A stretch of 55,058 bases of DNA from CAZPRW01 sp964577805 (GTDB lineage Bacteria; Verrucomicrobiota; Verrucomicrobiia; Opitutales; JAIRKQ01), in assembly GCA_964577805.1 (NCBI GenBank), contig CAZOAG010000005.1, forward strand, positions 1 to 55,058, written 5' to 3'. Below are positions 1-10,358 of this stretch, in pieces. A program made the position numbers and the translations under genes. The notes beneath the pieces were generated by a model. The model was not told the DNA's origin. It saw nothing but the letters and a program-made list of their open reading frames with translations, and did not search any database. Position 1 is the first letter of the stretch. Each line of letters begins with the position of its first letter.

Positions 1-1
1 T

Positions 2-2275
2 GCAGGGATTATTCCTACTACAAACCCTACTTCAACAGCGATTTTTAAAGCATTATTAGCATTAAAAACAAGAAATGGTATCGTGTTCTCGCCACATCCA
101 AGAGCACCAAAATCTACAATAGCGGCTGCTAAAGTTGTTTTAAACGCTGCTGTCGAAGCAGGTGCTCCACAAAATATTATTGGATGGATTGATGTCCCTA
201 CAATGGAACTATCTGATGCATTACTACATCACGACAACATAAATTGTATCCTTGCAACAGGTGGCCCAGGCATGGTTAAAGCAGCATATTCATCAGGGAA
301 ACCTGCTCTCGGTGTAGGACCTGGAAATACAGCAGTTGTTATCGATGAAACCGCTGACATAAAAATGGCAGTATCTTCCGTCCTCATGTCAAAAACATTC
401 GATAATGGAATGATTTGTGCTTCTGAACAATCTGTCATTGTTTGCGAAGAAATTTATGAAGACGTAAAAAAAGAATTTATATATAGAGGTGCTTATTTAG
501 TGAGCAAGGAAGATGAAAAGAAAATGATAGATCTTCCTTTCATAGACCCCAAAAGAGGAACGGCACATCCTCTAATCGTTGGTCAATCTGCTTGTAAAAT
601 TGCTGAACTTTCTGGATTTTCGATACCTGCAGAATCGAAAATTCTTCTTTGTGAACGTGCAAAACTCGATTGGGAGGACCCATTCTCACGAGAAAAATTA
701 TCACCAATTTTAACTATGTACAAAGCTAAAAACTTTGAACAAGCAGCTGACATGGCATATGAATTGGTATTAAAAGGTGGTGCTGGTCATACATCTGTAC
801 TTTATACAGATGAAAGAAAAACCGACAGAATAAATACATATGCAACAAAAATGCCAGCATGCCGTATTTTGATAAACACACCATCGTCACAAGGTGGCAT
901 AGGAGATTTGTACAACTTTAAACTGCAACCATCATTATCACTTGGATGCGGTTCTTGGGGAGGTAATGCTGTGTCTGGAAATATTGGTGTAGAACATTTA
1001 TTAAATTACAAAACTGTAGCCGAAAGGAGAGAAAATATGTTATGGTTCAAAGTTCCTCCAATGATTTATTTTAAAAGAGGATGTACCGACCTGGCACTTA
1101 AAGAACTTAAAGGAAAAAAACGTGCGTTCATTGTAACTGGCAGACATTTATTTGGATCAGGCGCAGTTGATAATGTTACAAAAGTTCTAGATGAAGCAGG
1201 GATTGATCATCAAGTATTCTTTAATGTCAAACCAGAGCCTACACTTGATACAATCAATGAGGCACTGGCGATTGTACGGCCGTATGAACCTGATGTAATT
1301 ATTGCTTTTGGCGGTGGTTCTCCTATGGATGCGGCTAAAATTATTTGGTTACTGTACGAGCAACCAGAGACCAACTTTGAAGACATTTCCATGCGGTTCA
1401 TGGATATAAGAAAAAGAATATGCGATATTCCAGCATTAGGCAAAAAAGCAATGATGGTAGCGATCCCAACAACATCGGGAACTGGTTCTGAAGTCACACC
1501 ATTCTCTATCATTACAGACGAAAATACTCATTACAAATATGCTATCGCTGATTATGCATTGACTCCTAATATGGTAATTGTCGATCCAGACCTAGTTGAT
1601 AACATGCCGAAAGGATTGACAGCAACATCAGGAATTGATGCATTAGTCCACTCTCTAGAAGCATATGTCTCATGTTTGGCAACAGACTTCACAAATGCAA
1701 ATGCACTAGAAGCAACTAAATTAATATTCAAATATTTAGTCCGTTCATATAATAACGGTGCTGATGATCCAGAAGCAAGAGAAAAGATGCATTATGCCGC
1801 CACAATAGCAGGCATGGCATTTGCTAATGCTTTCTTGGGATTATGTCATTCAATGGCACATAAATTAGGTGCGATGTATAATATCCCACATGGTATCGCA
1901 AATGCATTATTAATTCGTCAAATTATTAAATTTAATGCTACTGACAATCCTACAAAACAAGCAATTTTCCCGCAGTACAAATATCCTTGTGCTAAAGAAA
2001 AATATGGCCAAATCGTAGATAATTTGGGATTAGGTGGCAAAAACGATGATGAGAAAGTAGAAATACTAATAAATGCAATCGGTAATATGATGTCGGATTT
2101 AAATCTTCCACAATCAATCAAAGAATTTGGTGTCAATGAGGAAGAGTTCATGAACAACTTGGACATTCTGACTGAGCGAGCATTTGATGATCAATGTACA
2201 GGAGGCAATCCAAGATATCCTCTAATGAGTGAAATTAAACAACTTTTCCTTAATGCGTATCAAGGGATTGTTTAA
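2..2275 (+). CDS. adhE: Bifunctional aldehyde-alcohol dehydrogenase AdhE (5' truncated by window edge)
   Basis: AdhE converts acetyl-CoA to acetaldehyde and then ethanol, regenerating NAD+ during fermentation. The reading frame is open from base 2; the residues before base 83 (GIIPTTNPTSTAIF) match the AdhE family, so the gene enters from outside and a start at 83 would be false. About 757 residues are visible of a usual 860-890. The aldehyde dehydrogenase half carries the catalytic-cysteine motif DNGMICASEQ (near 405-430). After a linker near 1020-1050, the iron-type alcohol dehydrogenase half has the nucleotide-binding GGGSPMDAAK (near 1310) and the metal-ligand region GIDALVHSLEAY, CHSMAHKLG and PHGIANALL (1630-1905). 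A 9-bp hairpin follows the stop. Confidence 0.96.
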   Translation, partial: AGIIPTTNPTSTAIFKALLALKTRNGIVFSPHPRAPKSTIAAAKVVLNAAVEAGAPQNIIGWIDVPTMELSDALLHHDNINCILATGGPGMVKAAYSSGKPALGVGPGNTAVVIDETADIKMAVSSVLMSKTFDNGMICASEQSVIVCEEIYEDVKKEFIYRGAYLVSKEDEKKMIDLPFIDPKRGTAHPLIVGQSACKIAELSGFSIPAESKILLCERAKLDWEDPFSREKLSPILTMYKAKNFEQAADMAYELVLKGGAGHTSVLYTDERKTDRINTYATKMPACRILINTPSSQGGIGDLYNFKLQPSLSLGCGSWGGNAVSGNIGVEHLLNYKTVAERRENMLWFKVPPMIYFKRGCTDLALKELKGKKRAFIVTGRHLFGSGAVDNVTKVLDEAGIDHQVFFNVKPEPTLDTINEALAIVRPYEPDVIIAFGGGSPMDAAKIIWLLYEQPETNFEDISMRFMDIRKRICDIPALGKKAMMVAIPTTSGTGSEVTPFSIITDENTHYKYAIADYALTPNMVIVDPDLVDNMPKGLTATSGIDALVHSLEAYVSCLATDFTNANALEATKLIFKYLVRSYNNGADDPEAREKMHYAATIAGMAFANAFLGLCHSMAHKLGAMYNIPHGIANALLIRQIIKFNATDNPTKQAIFPQYKYPCAKEKYGQIVDNLGLGGKNDDEKVEILINAIGNMMSDLNLPQSIKEFGVNEEEFMNNLDILTERAFDDQCTGGNPRYPLMSEIKQLFLNAYQGIV

Positions 2276-2285
2276 AATCGCAATA

Positions 2286-2315
2286 GCTCTGCTGTTTCAT
2301 TTCTCCCAGCAGAGC
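2286..2315 (+). terminator. Hairpin after adhE, terminator-like
   Basis: A perfect 9-bp inverted repeat (GCTCTGCTG / CAGCAGAGC) with a 12-nt loop lies 10 nt after the adhE stop. It lacks a clean T-tract (CACTCCTACTTTTG follows), so it may be a weak terminator or an mRNA-stabilising hairpin between adhE and the next dehydrogenase. Confidence 0.55.
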
Positions 2316-2420
2316 CACTCCTACTTTTGAAAAACATAAATCACAGCGAATACGCACAAAAGAAATTAAAATAATTACACCTGAACAAACTTACATTCAT
2401 ACAACATAAAGGACCTTAAT

Positions 2421-3614
2421 ATGATTGATTGGAAACAAGAGTTAAACATTAACAATGTTATCGAAATACGAACAAAGACCAATGTCTATTTCGGGTGTGG
2501 TGCAATTCAAAAAATTCACGGCATTGCGCAAATTTATTCTCAACGAGGTATAGATAAAGTCATAGTTGTTTCTGGAAAAAATTCATATAAAACAACAGGG
2601 GCTTGGGCAATCGTAGAAAAGGCATTAAAAACCAATAATATACAATATATAAACTACGACAATGTCACCCCTAATCCAACAACAGACACTGTCGATGAAG
2701 CAACAAAAATCGCACGTGATTTCGATGCAAAAGCAGTAATAGCTATTGGTGGTGGCTCACCAATCGATACAGGAAAATCTGTGGCAATTCTTTTAAAATA
2801 CCCAAATGAAACAGGAAGCAGCTTATATGAATTTAAATTCAATCCAACAAAAGCAGTTCCCATTATCGCAATTAATTTAACACACGGAACAGGGTCAGAG
2901 ACCAATAGATTCGCCGTGGCAACTATTCTAGATAAAGGTTATAAACCTGCAATTGCTTATGACTGCATTTATCCTGAATTTGCGATAGATGATCCTGATT
3001 TAATGATCAGACTGTCTCCTAATCAAACACGATACGTCTCTATTGATGCCGTAAACCATGTTATTGAAGCAGCAACATCGACTGTCGCATCACCATATTC
3101 TGTCACTCTTGCACGACAAGTAATCGAACTCGTTGCACAATATTTGCCGAAAGCTATCGAAGATCCAATGTACAAAGAAGCACGATATTATTTATGTTAT
3201 GCAGCAATGGTAGCAGGCGTTTGTTTCGACAATGGATTATTGCATTATACCCATGCATTAGAACATCCTTTGAGTGCTATAAAGCCAGATTTATCACATG
3301 GGTTAGGATTAGCTATTATTCTCCCAGCGGTAATTAAAAATATTTATTCAGTAAAATCACAAACACTGAATTATATATTAGAACCGATTGTAAAAAACAT
3401 CAATGACCCTGAAATTGCAGCAAACGGAGTATATGAATGGTTAAGATCAGTTGATGTTCCAAATAAATTAACAGATGAAGGGTTTAATAAAAATGATGTC
3501 AAAAAATTAACGGAGCTTGCGTTTACAACTCCGTCTTTGGATGGTCTGCTTTCATTAGCTCCAACAAAAGCCACAAAAGAAGCAGTTGAAACCATATACA
3601 GAGAATCATTATAA
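2421..3614 (+). CDS. Iron-containing alcohol dehydrogenase
   Basis: A 397-residue member of the iron-dependent (group III) alcohol dehydrogenases, which reduce aldehydes or ketones with NAD(P)H. The N-terminal Rossmann-like half carries the phosphate-binding GGGSPIDTGKS motif (near 2750). The conserved HGTGSE segment follows (near 2885). The C-terminal helical half supplies metal ligands in DAVNHVIEA, HYTHALEHPL and SHGLGLAII. The ATG is preceded by AAGGA at suitable spacing, fixing the start. It sits 145 nt downstream of adhE in the same direction and ends at a strong terminator, so the two probably serve the same fermentative pathway. The substrate cannot be read from the sequence. Confidence 0.92.
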   Translation: MIDWKQELNINNVIEIRTKTNVYFGCGAIQKIHGIAQIYSQRGIDKVIVVSGKNSYKTTGAWAIVEKALKTNNIQYINYDNVTPNPTTDTVDEATKIARDFDAKAVIAIGGGSPIDTGKSVAILLKYPNETGSSLYEFKFNPTKAVPIIAINLTHGTGSETNRFAVATILDKGYKPAIAYDCIYPEFAIDDPDLMIRLSPNQTRYVSIDAVNHVIEAATSTVASPYSVTLARQVIELVAQYLPKAIEDPMYKEARYYLCYAAMVAGVCFDNGLLHYTHALEHPLSAIKPDLSHGLGLAIILPAVIKNIYSVKSQTLNYILEPIVKNINDPEIAANGVYEWLRSVDVPNKLTDEGFNKNDVKKLTELAFTTPSLDGLLSLAPTKATKEAVETIYRESL

Positions 3615-3643
3615 CTAAAAAATATTTCGATTGTTTAAAATTT

Positions 3644-3688
3644 TTATCTCGCAGAAATAAAATTTTATACTGCGAGATAATTTTTTTA
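3644..3688 (+). terminator. Rho-independent terminator after the second alcohol dehydrogenase
   Basis: A perfect 11-bp stem (TTATCTCGCAG / CTGCGAGATAA, 3644-3654 and 3671-3681) with a 16-nt loop, directly followed by seven T. This is the clearest intrinsic terminator in the left part of the window and closes the adhE-side transcription unit. Confidence 0.85.
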
Positions 3689-4062
3689 ACAAATACGCAA
3701 AATCTGAAAACCAATCAAAATCATGGCAAGTCCAAAACAGGCACTGTTGACACAGCGCTTAAAAAGCAACATTTGGAATGATAAAACAAAAAATCGGATA
3801 ATCAAACATCAGAAAGATAAACTAATATTGAGACTGTAACAAAATGTTGAAGCATGATGTTTTGATCGTAAGCTTTCAATAGATAGATACTTCTGTTAGC
3901 AAACATAAAATCACACAATCGACAATATGAGATTATGACAAATATCAAAATGTCGACAATGTGCTAAGCCGTACTGCAAATACAAAATCTAGACAAAACA
4001 CCATTGCAATCATCGGATGCAACTAAGCACAACTGATACATCTTACAGCAACCGACAGAAGA
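3689..4062. other. Gene-free stretch
   Basis: AT-rich spacer between the alcohol dehydrogenase terminator and tRNA-Phe. No reading frame with coding character, no repeat and no convincing promoter were found in it. Confidence 0.5.
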
Positions 4063-4138
<76 letters not shown>

Positions 4139-4395
4139 AAATGAACGTCATCACTAATGCAAGTGTAAAAAAATAAGTCAATGATTTTAGTCACTATTTT
4201 TTAGTAACAACAATATAAGATTTTTAAACGTCACTATTTTAAAAACTAATTTTTAGTATTAGAATATATGTATCCCATCTACAATCCTAATTCGATAAAC
4301 ATTCGCTCAACCAACTATCGACGATAAGAGTTTGGTCGTTATGGCATTTCTTTCTTGACTTTATTTGGCAATTGTTGCCTCTTGGTAATATTACT

Positions 4396-5913
4396 ATGCT
4401 ATCCATCGTTCAATCATGTGCACTTTCTGGAATTGAAGCTGTCGAGATCATAATCGAGGTCAATGCTGGTGAACGTGGAGATTTGCGATTTGTAATTGTT
4501 GGCCTTCCAGATGCTGCCATAAGAGAGTCATATGACAGAATATTTTCAGCGCTTACAAACAGTGGGTTCCAAACACCGCATACACGAACTACCGTCAATT
4601 TGGCACCATCTGACATTCGAAAAGAGGGATCGTTTTATGACCTCCCAATCGCACTCGGAGTAATTCATGGCACAGGACAAGCATATTTACATAACTTACC
4701 TGAATTTGTCATCGCTGGCGAATTAGGATTGTCTGGAAAAATTCGACCAGTCAAGGGCGGTATTGCATTTGCTACTTATGCCAAAAAACATGGTAAAAAA
4801 TTACTTCTGCCGACAAAATCAGCACAAGAAGCAGCATTTATCAACGATATAGAAATATATCCAGTAGATACTTTATGCGATGCGGTAAAATTTTTAACAG
4901 GACAGATGTCTAAACCACCACTTCCTACGCATTCTTTTAAAACAAATGAATCATCGTATCCATCAGATATCGACTTTTCAGAAATCAAAGGACAATATGC
5001 CTTACGTCGTGCTGTTGAAATCGCTGTTGCCGGTGGTCATAATTTATTAATGGTAGGATCCCCTGGATCAGGAAAATCAATGATAGCCAAGCGAATACCA
5101 ACTATCATGCCAGAGTTATCATTTGATGAATTCATGGAAACTATGAGCATATATTCTACTGCTGGCATGTTGATGAATGATGACATACCATCCCTTTTAC
5201 GACCATTTCGCGCACCGCACCATTCTATCAGCAATGCTGGACTATTGGGAGGTGGTAGTATTCCTGTACCAGGAGAAATTTCATTAGCGCATAACGGAGT
5301 ATTGTTTTTAGATGAATTGGCAGAATTCCGACGCACTACATTGGATTCTTTGCGACAACCAATGGAAGATAGCTATCTTACCATTTCACGTGGGTCAGGG
5401 AAAATTAAATTCCCATGTAAAACAATGATTGTCGGAGCAATGAATCCATGCCCTTGCGGATATTTCGGTGATAAAAACCATAAATGTAAATGTTCATTGA
5501 ATGAAATCTCGCGGTACCGTGCAAAAATTAGTGGACCGATGCTTGACAGATTTGATATTCAGTTACATGTCCCAACAGTGACAATCGATGAGATTCAATC
5601 AACAACCCCTGCGGAATCATCTAAGGATATCAGAAAAAGAATATACCATGCCACAGCATTACAACAGCAACGATTTCAATCATCACAACGGAATGCTAAT
5701 ATGTCGCACGGAGATATTATAAAATATTGTCCATTAGACACGCCATCTAATGAATTATTAATCACTGCCATGCGAGAATTACCATTGTCTGCACGGGCTT
5801 ATGATAAAATATTAAAAGTAGCACGTACAATCGCAGACATCGACAACACAGCCAACATTCAACAACAACATATATTGGAAGCTATACAATATAGACTGTT
5901 TGATCGACAATAA
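4396..5913 (+). CDS. comM: YifB/ComM family Mg-chelatase-like AAA+ ATPase
   Basis: A 505-residue ComM/YifB-type protein. In transformable bacteria ComM is a helicase that promotes branch migration during integration of foreign DNA; in others its role is less clear. The N-terminal S5-like/ChlI domain (about 1-165) has NLAPSDIRKEGS. The AAA+ domain carries Walker A GSPGSGKSMIAKR (near 5055) and Walker B GVLFLDELAEF (near 5300). The cysteine-rich NPCPCGYFGD segment and a C-terminal Mg-chelatase domain follow. I start at MLSIVQSCAL (4396) because the family begins M(S)LSIV; an ATG 24 nt upstream is in frame but has no family support. It stands alone between tRNA-Phe and the phage cassette. Confidence 0.94.
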   Translation: MLSIVQSCALSGIEAVEIIIEVNAGERGDLRFVIVGLPDAAIRESYDRIFSALTNSGFQTPHTRTTVNLAPSDIRKEGSFYDLPIALGVIHGTGQAYLHNLPEFVIAGELGLSGKIRPVKGGIAFATYAKKHGKKLLLPTKSAQEAAFINDIEIYPVDTLCDAVKFLTGQMSKPPLPTHSFKTNESSYPSDIDFSEIKGQYALRRAVEIAVAGGHNLLMVGSPGSGKSMIAKRIPTIMPELSFDEFMETMSIYSTAGMLMNDDIPSLLRPFRAPHHSISNAGLLGGGSIPVPGEISLAHNGVLFLDELAEFRRTTLDSLRQPMEDSYLTISRGSGKIKFPCKTMIVGAMNPCPCGYFGDKNHKCKCSLNEISRYRAKISGPMLDRFDIQLHVPTVTIDEIQSTTPAESSKDIRKRIYHATALQQQRFQSSQRNANMSHGDIIKYCPLDTPSNELLITAMRELPLSARAYDKILKVARTIADIDNTANIQQQHILEAIQYRLFDRQ

Positions 5914-6203
5914 ATAATCATACAAATGTTCAAAAAACGACCTAGCAAGTCACCGCCATTTTTAAACGACACAATAGAAATAACATACAAATTATGTCTT
6001 GTTATATTATATTAATGTAATACACTTTTCCTAAGTGGAAGTGTTGTCCCATGATGTTAATCTCTGCATAAATGTGTATAAATCCATGGTTCATGATGTT
6101 ATATTTGTAAAATTATCACAATAATTCAAACAATTCATCAACATCCAATTATTCAAACCAAACACTCACGCATTATATAAAAACCTGATACAATGTTCCC
6201 ATC

Positions 6204-6491
6204 ATGTGCAAAAAGATGGGAACTGAACATGAAGGCTATAATTGTCATAGTACGATAGAACATTTAATCGTACAACAATTAGAAGCAGCAAGCCCAGCAA
6301 GCCTGCCTGTCGATTTTATAACATGTGGCATTTTATGTGCTGGTATTCAATTTTCACACAATACTATTTCATGTGCACTACGAAAACTTTGTGCTTCCCA
6401 TATCATTATAAAAATTACAGAAGACGGATTAACAGATCGGTATAAATTAATATCATCAACAATCGCAAATAATCATTCGGAGGACAAATAA
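6204..6491 (+). CDS. Small winged-helix-like protein at the head of the phage cassette
   Basis: A 95-residue protein I cannot assign to a named family. The central part (about 20-80) reads like a small helix-turn-helix or winged-helix domain: HLIVQQLEAA, then FSHNTISCALRKLCAS as a possible recognition helix, then ITEDGLTDRYKL as a wing. It is the first gene of the phage block and its last codons contain the ribosome-binding site GGAGG of the next gene, so the two are coupled. Three in-frame ATGs (6204, 6216, 6228) make the start uncertain. A DNA-binding terminase small subunit or a phage regulator are both plausible; this is inference from position. Confidence 0.6.
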   Translation: MCKKMGTEHEGYNCHSTIEHLIVQQLEAASPASLPVDFITCGILCAGIQFSHNTISCALRKLCASHIIIKITEDGLTDRYKLISSTIANNHSEDK

Positions 6492-6492
6492 C

Positions 6493-6870
6493 ATGAATTC
6501 CTCTAATGACAATTTTGACAATCACATCTCTCATATAAATTACGCTAAAAAACATGCTTCTAAGTTATTGTCTAAATTTTCACCAGCTACAGAAACGGCA
6601 ATGGCGTCTTTAGCCTATGCCTGGGAATTATTATTTGATGCAATCTGTCAAAATAAATCCACATCATTGGATGATTTAAAGGACATTTCAGCAGTCATAC
6701 AAAAATTATCTGCGAGTCATGAAAAGATCCAATCAATAGAATCATCTCACGTTCTCGACATGATAGCAGAAGAGAGAAAAGAACTATCTAAAGATCGCGA
6801 ACAATTACACCAACAAAAATTGCCAGCAGAAATTGTTCAAGCTGTCGAGGAGCAACTAATGTTATTATGA
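6493..6870 (+). CDS. Phage protein, possible terminase small subunit
   Basis: A 125-residue, mainly helical protein with a charged coiled-coil-like C-terminal half (MIAEERKELSKDREQLHQQ). It has a strong ribosome-binding site (GGAGG, 6479-6483) and overlaps the terminase large-subunit start by 4 nt (ATGA). Its place directly before the large terminase, as in Mu-like phages, suggests a small terminase subunit or packaging accessory. I see no diagnostic motif, so the function is inferred from context only. Confidence 0.6.
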   Translation: MNSSNDNFDNHISHINYAKKHASKLLSKFSPATETAMASLAYAWELLFDAICQNKSTSLDDLKDISAVIQKLSASHEKIQSIESSHVLDMIAEERKELSKDREQLHQQKLPAEIVQAVEEQLMLL

Positions 6871-8264
6871 CAACATTAACAGATAATGCATTTTTTCTTC
6901 CATATCAAAGCGCATGGATCACTGATCAATCACGCATAAAAATAATGGAAAAATCTCGACAAATTGGAATGTCATTAGCGACTGCATATGGTGCTGTACG
7001 GGCTCATACTGTTAAAACATGTAATTACGACACCTGGGTAGCATCTCGTGATGAAATACAAGCAAAACTATTTATTGATGATTGTAAAAAATTTGCCAAA
7101 ATTCTTTCCCCGGCATGTGATTTTTTCGGGAATCGTATGCTGGCAGAACATAAAGCATACAATTCTTCATCATTAAAATTTTCCAACGACACTGCAATAC
7201 ACTCATTAACATCTAGTACAGATGCACAAGCAGGGAAACGTGGCACGCGAATATTGGATGAATTTGCGCTCCATAATGATCCGAAACAATTGTATATCAT
7301 AGCATTGCCTGGTATTACATGGGGCGGACAGTTGGCCATTTTGTCGACACATCGTGGCAGCAATAATTTTTTCAATAAGTTGATAGATGATATTCTCTAT
7401 AATGGTAATCCTAAAAATATATCACATCATAAAACAACTTTGCAAGATGCATTGGATCAGGGCTTTTTAGAAAAATTACAAACACGGCTGCCAGAAAATG
7501 ATCCACGAAGGCATATGTCACAATCGGAATATTTCGATAATATAAAAAATTCATGTCCTGATGAAGAATCATTTTTGCAAGAATACATGTGTATACCATC
7601 AGATGATCGATCAGCATTCCTCAGCAGTGATTTGATCGCAAAATGCGAATATGATACAAATACCGACTGGGAACGCACCATATCAGAAATGCAACAATCT
7701 TCCAATTCATTCTTTCTAGGAATTGATGTTGGAAGGAATAATGACCTTACAGTATTCTGGATATTAGAATTGATAAACGATATTCTAATGACGCGAAAAA
7801 TCATCTGTCTACAAAATACTAGATTTTCGGAACAAGAAGACCGTTTACATGATTTTTTGAACATAAAAAATTTGCGAAGAATATGTATCGATCAAACTGG
7901 AATCGGGCGACAATTTGCAGAACGAGCAGAAGAATACTTCGGACATTATCGTGTAGAAGGGATAACGTTTTCACATGCAGTCAAAGAACAGCTCGCTTAT
8001 CCTCTGCGTACATTGTTTGAAGATAACAAAATAAAAATTCCAGATGATGATATCATTCGTGCAGATTTACATTCTGTACGCCGCGAAACTACATTCGCTG
8101 GCAATATACGATTTGCAGGGGACCGCACAAGGAACGGACATGCTGATAGATTCTGGGCATTAGCATTGGCTGTCCATGCCGCTGGAATAAATAAAGAGAT
8201 TCCATGCCAACATTTTGAAACAATAGAACGAAAATCCAACAGGAAAATGCCACAATTTTTATGA
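6867..8264 (+). CDS. Phage terminase large subunit, Mu gp28-like
   Basis: A 465-residue DNA-packaging motor. It translocates DNA into proheads with its ATPase domain and cuts it with an RNase H-like nuclease. The ATPase motif KSRQIGMS lies near residues 28-36 (the R/KQIG variant of Walker A) and Walker B RILDEFAL near 127. The nuclease aspartates are visible as GIDVGRNND (near 285), CIDQTGIG (near 341) and GHADRFWALALA (near 425). Length and motif order fit the Mu gp28 type. It overlaps both neighbours by 4 nt, so translation is coupled. All catalytic acids appear intact, which argues against decay. Confidence 0.9.
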   Translation: MTTLTDNAFFLPYQSAWITDQSRIKIMEKSRQIGMSLATAYGAVRAHTVKTCNYDTWVASRDEIQAKLFIDDCKKFAKILSPACDFFGNRMLAEHKAYNSSSLKFSNDTAIHSLTSSTDAQAGKRGTRILDEFALHNDPKQLYIIALPGITWGGQLAILSTHRGSNNFFNKLIDDILYNGNPKNISHHKTTLQDALDQGFLEKLQTRLPENDPRRHMSQSEYFDNIKNSCPDEESFLQEYMCIPSDDRSAFLSSDLIAKCEYDTNTDWERTISEMQQSSNSFFLGIDVGRNNDLTVFWILELINDILMTRKIICLQNTRFSEQEDRLHDFLNIKNLRRICIDQTGIGRQFAERAEEYFGHYRVEGITFSHAVKEQLAYPLRTLFEDNKIKIPDDDIIRADLHSVRRETTFAGNIRFAGDRTRNGHADRFWALALAVHAAGINKEIPCQHFETIERKSNRKMPQFL

Positions 8265-9520
8265 AAACAGTCTCTCAAATTTCAGAAATGCGTGTCAAGA
8301 ATTCTATGCGCGCACGTTTCAATCCGATCAAGACATTAACACCAGATTCTTTGTCACAAATGTTAGATGCTTTCACAGCAGGGTATTTAAAAGCTGCTGC
8401 AATGACATGGGATGCTATTGAGCGTAGAGATGATGTCATACAAGGAGTATCTGCCAAACGGAAAAAATCAGTAGCTCGTCTGAACTGGGAAATCTTGCCG
8501 ATTGATGATTCGGAACTAGCACAACAACAAAAATCTGCACTGGAACATTTTTATAACAATATTCATGCGACAAATGCATGTGATAATAATGAAAAAGGAG
8601 GTATTGCACTGCTCATTCGCCAAATGATGGACGCTGTCGGAAAAAAATATGCCGTTCATGAAATCATATTCAAGCCGACTGAACACTCCGATACAAAATT
8701 TTCTCAAAATGCTGGACAAAACTGCCTAGCACAAAACATGTCGTTAACTGCTACATTTCGGTTCGTCCCGTTATGGTTTTTTGAAAATCATGATGGCTCA
8801 CTGAAGTTTTTGACAAATGAATGTGCTAATTCTGGCATTGCGTTGGAAGAAGGCGCTTGGATGGTGACCGTTGGAGATGGCCTAATGGAAGCTTGTTCAA
8901 TCGCCTATCTATTTAAACATCTGCCATTGCGCGACTGGTTAGTGTACTGCGAACGCAATGGTATGCCAGGTGTAAAAGGAATCACTGATGCAGCACCACA
9001 CTCCGAACAATGGGAAGCAGCACGTGATGCTGTAGAAGATTTCGGGGCAGAGTTTAATGCACTCATGTCAAAAGGAACAGATATCGAAGCGATCGACCTG
9101 ACAACACGTGGGGAATTACCATATCCTTCTTTAATTGATAGAATGGACCGTGCAATATCGGCATTATGGAGAGGGTCAGACCTTGCAACATTATCACGGA
9201 GCAATGGTGCTGGTGCATCATTACAAACTGATGAATCAGAATTGTTGGAAGAAGATGATGCTAATATGATCTCAGAAACATTGAATGAACAGGTAGATAA
9301 ATATGTAATAAAATATCTTTTTGGCGATGTTCCTGTACTAGCATATTTCAGATTACTTCCAAAAACACGAAGAAATATCACATCAGAATTAAACCTATAT
9401 CGCGAATTATATCATATGGGAATGCCATTATCAATCAATGATGTACGTGAACGATTTGGCATACCTACACCTAATGACGAGGATACATTATTGTACATAT
9501 CAAATGATAACAATGAATAA
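8261..9520 (+). CDS. Phage portal protein, DUF935 (Mu gp29-like)
   Basis: A 419-residue portal, the dodecameric ring through which DNA enters the capsid and to which the tail joins. The N-terminal region has the family's DAIERRDDVIQGVSAKRKK followed by LNWEILPID, and the core contains LRDWLVYCERNGMPGVKG and LWRGSDLATLSR. It is about 90 residues shorter than Mu gp29. It starts inside the terminase stop (ATGA overlap) and is followed by the protease/scaffold gene. No MuF-like minor head gene (Mu gp30) follows, unlike the Mu order. Confidence 0.87.
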   Translation: MKTVSQISEMRVKNSMRARFNPIKTLTPDSLSQMLDAFTAGYLKAAAMTWDAIERRDDVIQGVSAKRKKSVARLNWEILPIDDSELAQQQKSALEHFYNNIHATNACDNNEKGGIALLIRQMMDAVGKKYAVHEIIFKPTEHSDTKFSQNAGQNCLAQNMSLTATFRFVPLWFFENHDGSLKFLTNECANSGIALEEGAWMVTVGDGLMEACSIAYLFKHLPLRDWLVYCERNGMPGVKGITDAAPHSEQWEAARDAVEDFGAEFNALMSKGTDIEAIDLTTRGELPYPSLIDRMDRAISALWRGSDLATLSRSNGAGASLQTDESELLEEDDANMISETLNEQVDKYVIKYLFGDVPVLAYFRLLPKTRRNITSELNLYRELYHMGMPLSINDVRERFGIPTPNDEDTLLYISNDNNE

Positions 9521-9538
9521 ATTTGAGGGAAATTAAAC

Positions 9539-10345
9539 ATGCACCAAGAATGGATAAAACTTGCTGATTTTGGAAAATATCATCATGAAAAGGGCATTCA
9601 AATTCTAGATGAAACTACCGCACAAAATATAATATCATCATTCCGGTCACTCTCTGGACGAATCATTCGAAAATTCATTGGATTACCAATTTATATCGGA
9701 CATCCCGATGATGCTAACTTCCAATCAACAAATAAAAAAATCTATGGAAGAATTATAGACTTTAAGACAGAAGCAAATGCCCTGTGGATATTATCAAAAT
9801 GGACAGATATCGGATATGCGTTGTTCAAAAATGGAATATTAAAACATTTATCACCACGTTGGCTAACGAAACAATCTTCTGATGGGACATTATTGCCACA
9901 ACGAATGATTTCTGTCGGAATGACCAATCATCCCAATATGTTCTGTCAACATGTATCACAAGACATTAATGTCGAAATGAATGACATCTCCGATGAAAAT
10001 ATATCAAAAGATATCAACGATGATATATCAAATCCAATAACCAATGATGCATCTTCAATCGATGAGACGATGATATTGAACGATAACAAACAACAAACTA
10101 CCAACAACGACAGTCAACAGAACATCACAACGAATATCGAACACATCATCCCTAATAACACCATTGTCACATTAAACACAACATCGCAAACATCGAACCT
10201 AGCAACGTTGAACCATGACAGTTCAAACGGTGAAAAAATATTAGCAATGGTACATGATCGCATGCAATCATTTTCTGAAAATTATACAGATGCATGGATG
10301 GCAGTAAGACGGCTGCATCCATCATTGTTTTATAAAAATTTTTAA
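9539..10345 (+). CDS. Mu I-like capsid protease/scaffold protein
   Basis: A 268-residue protein resembling the Mu I (gp32) family, which supplies the head maturation protease and, from its C-terminus, the scaffold. The N-terminal 135 residues look folded (GLPIYIGHPDD, IYGRIIDF, LKHLSPRWL, VGMTNHPNM). The rest is low-complexity and rich in Asn, Asp, Ile and Thr, as expected for a scaffold tail. Its position between portal and decoration/capsid genes supports this. The start has GAGGG 10 nt upstream. I cannot point to a certain catalytic serine, so protease activity is inferred. Confidence 0.72.
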   Translation: MHQEWIKLADFGKYHHEKGIQILDETTAQNIISSFRSLSGRIIRKFIGLPIYIGHPDDANFQSTNKKIYGRIIDFKTEANALWILSKWTDIGYALFKNGILKHLSPRWLTKQSSDGTLLPQRMISVGMTNHPNMFCQHVSQDINVEMNDISDENISKDINDDISNPITNDASSIDETMILNDNKQQTTNNDSQQNITTNIEHIIPNNTIVTLNTTSQTSNLATLNHDSSNGEKILAMVHDRMQSFSENYTDAWMAVRRLHPSLFYKNF

Positions 10346-10358
10346 CCTAACGAAAACT

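Noticed and set aside
83..2275. AdhE start at base 83 (GTG)
   Set aside because: The frame is open to base 2 and the upstream residues match the family, so the gene is cut by the window edge.
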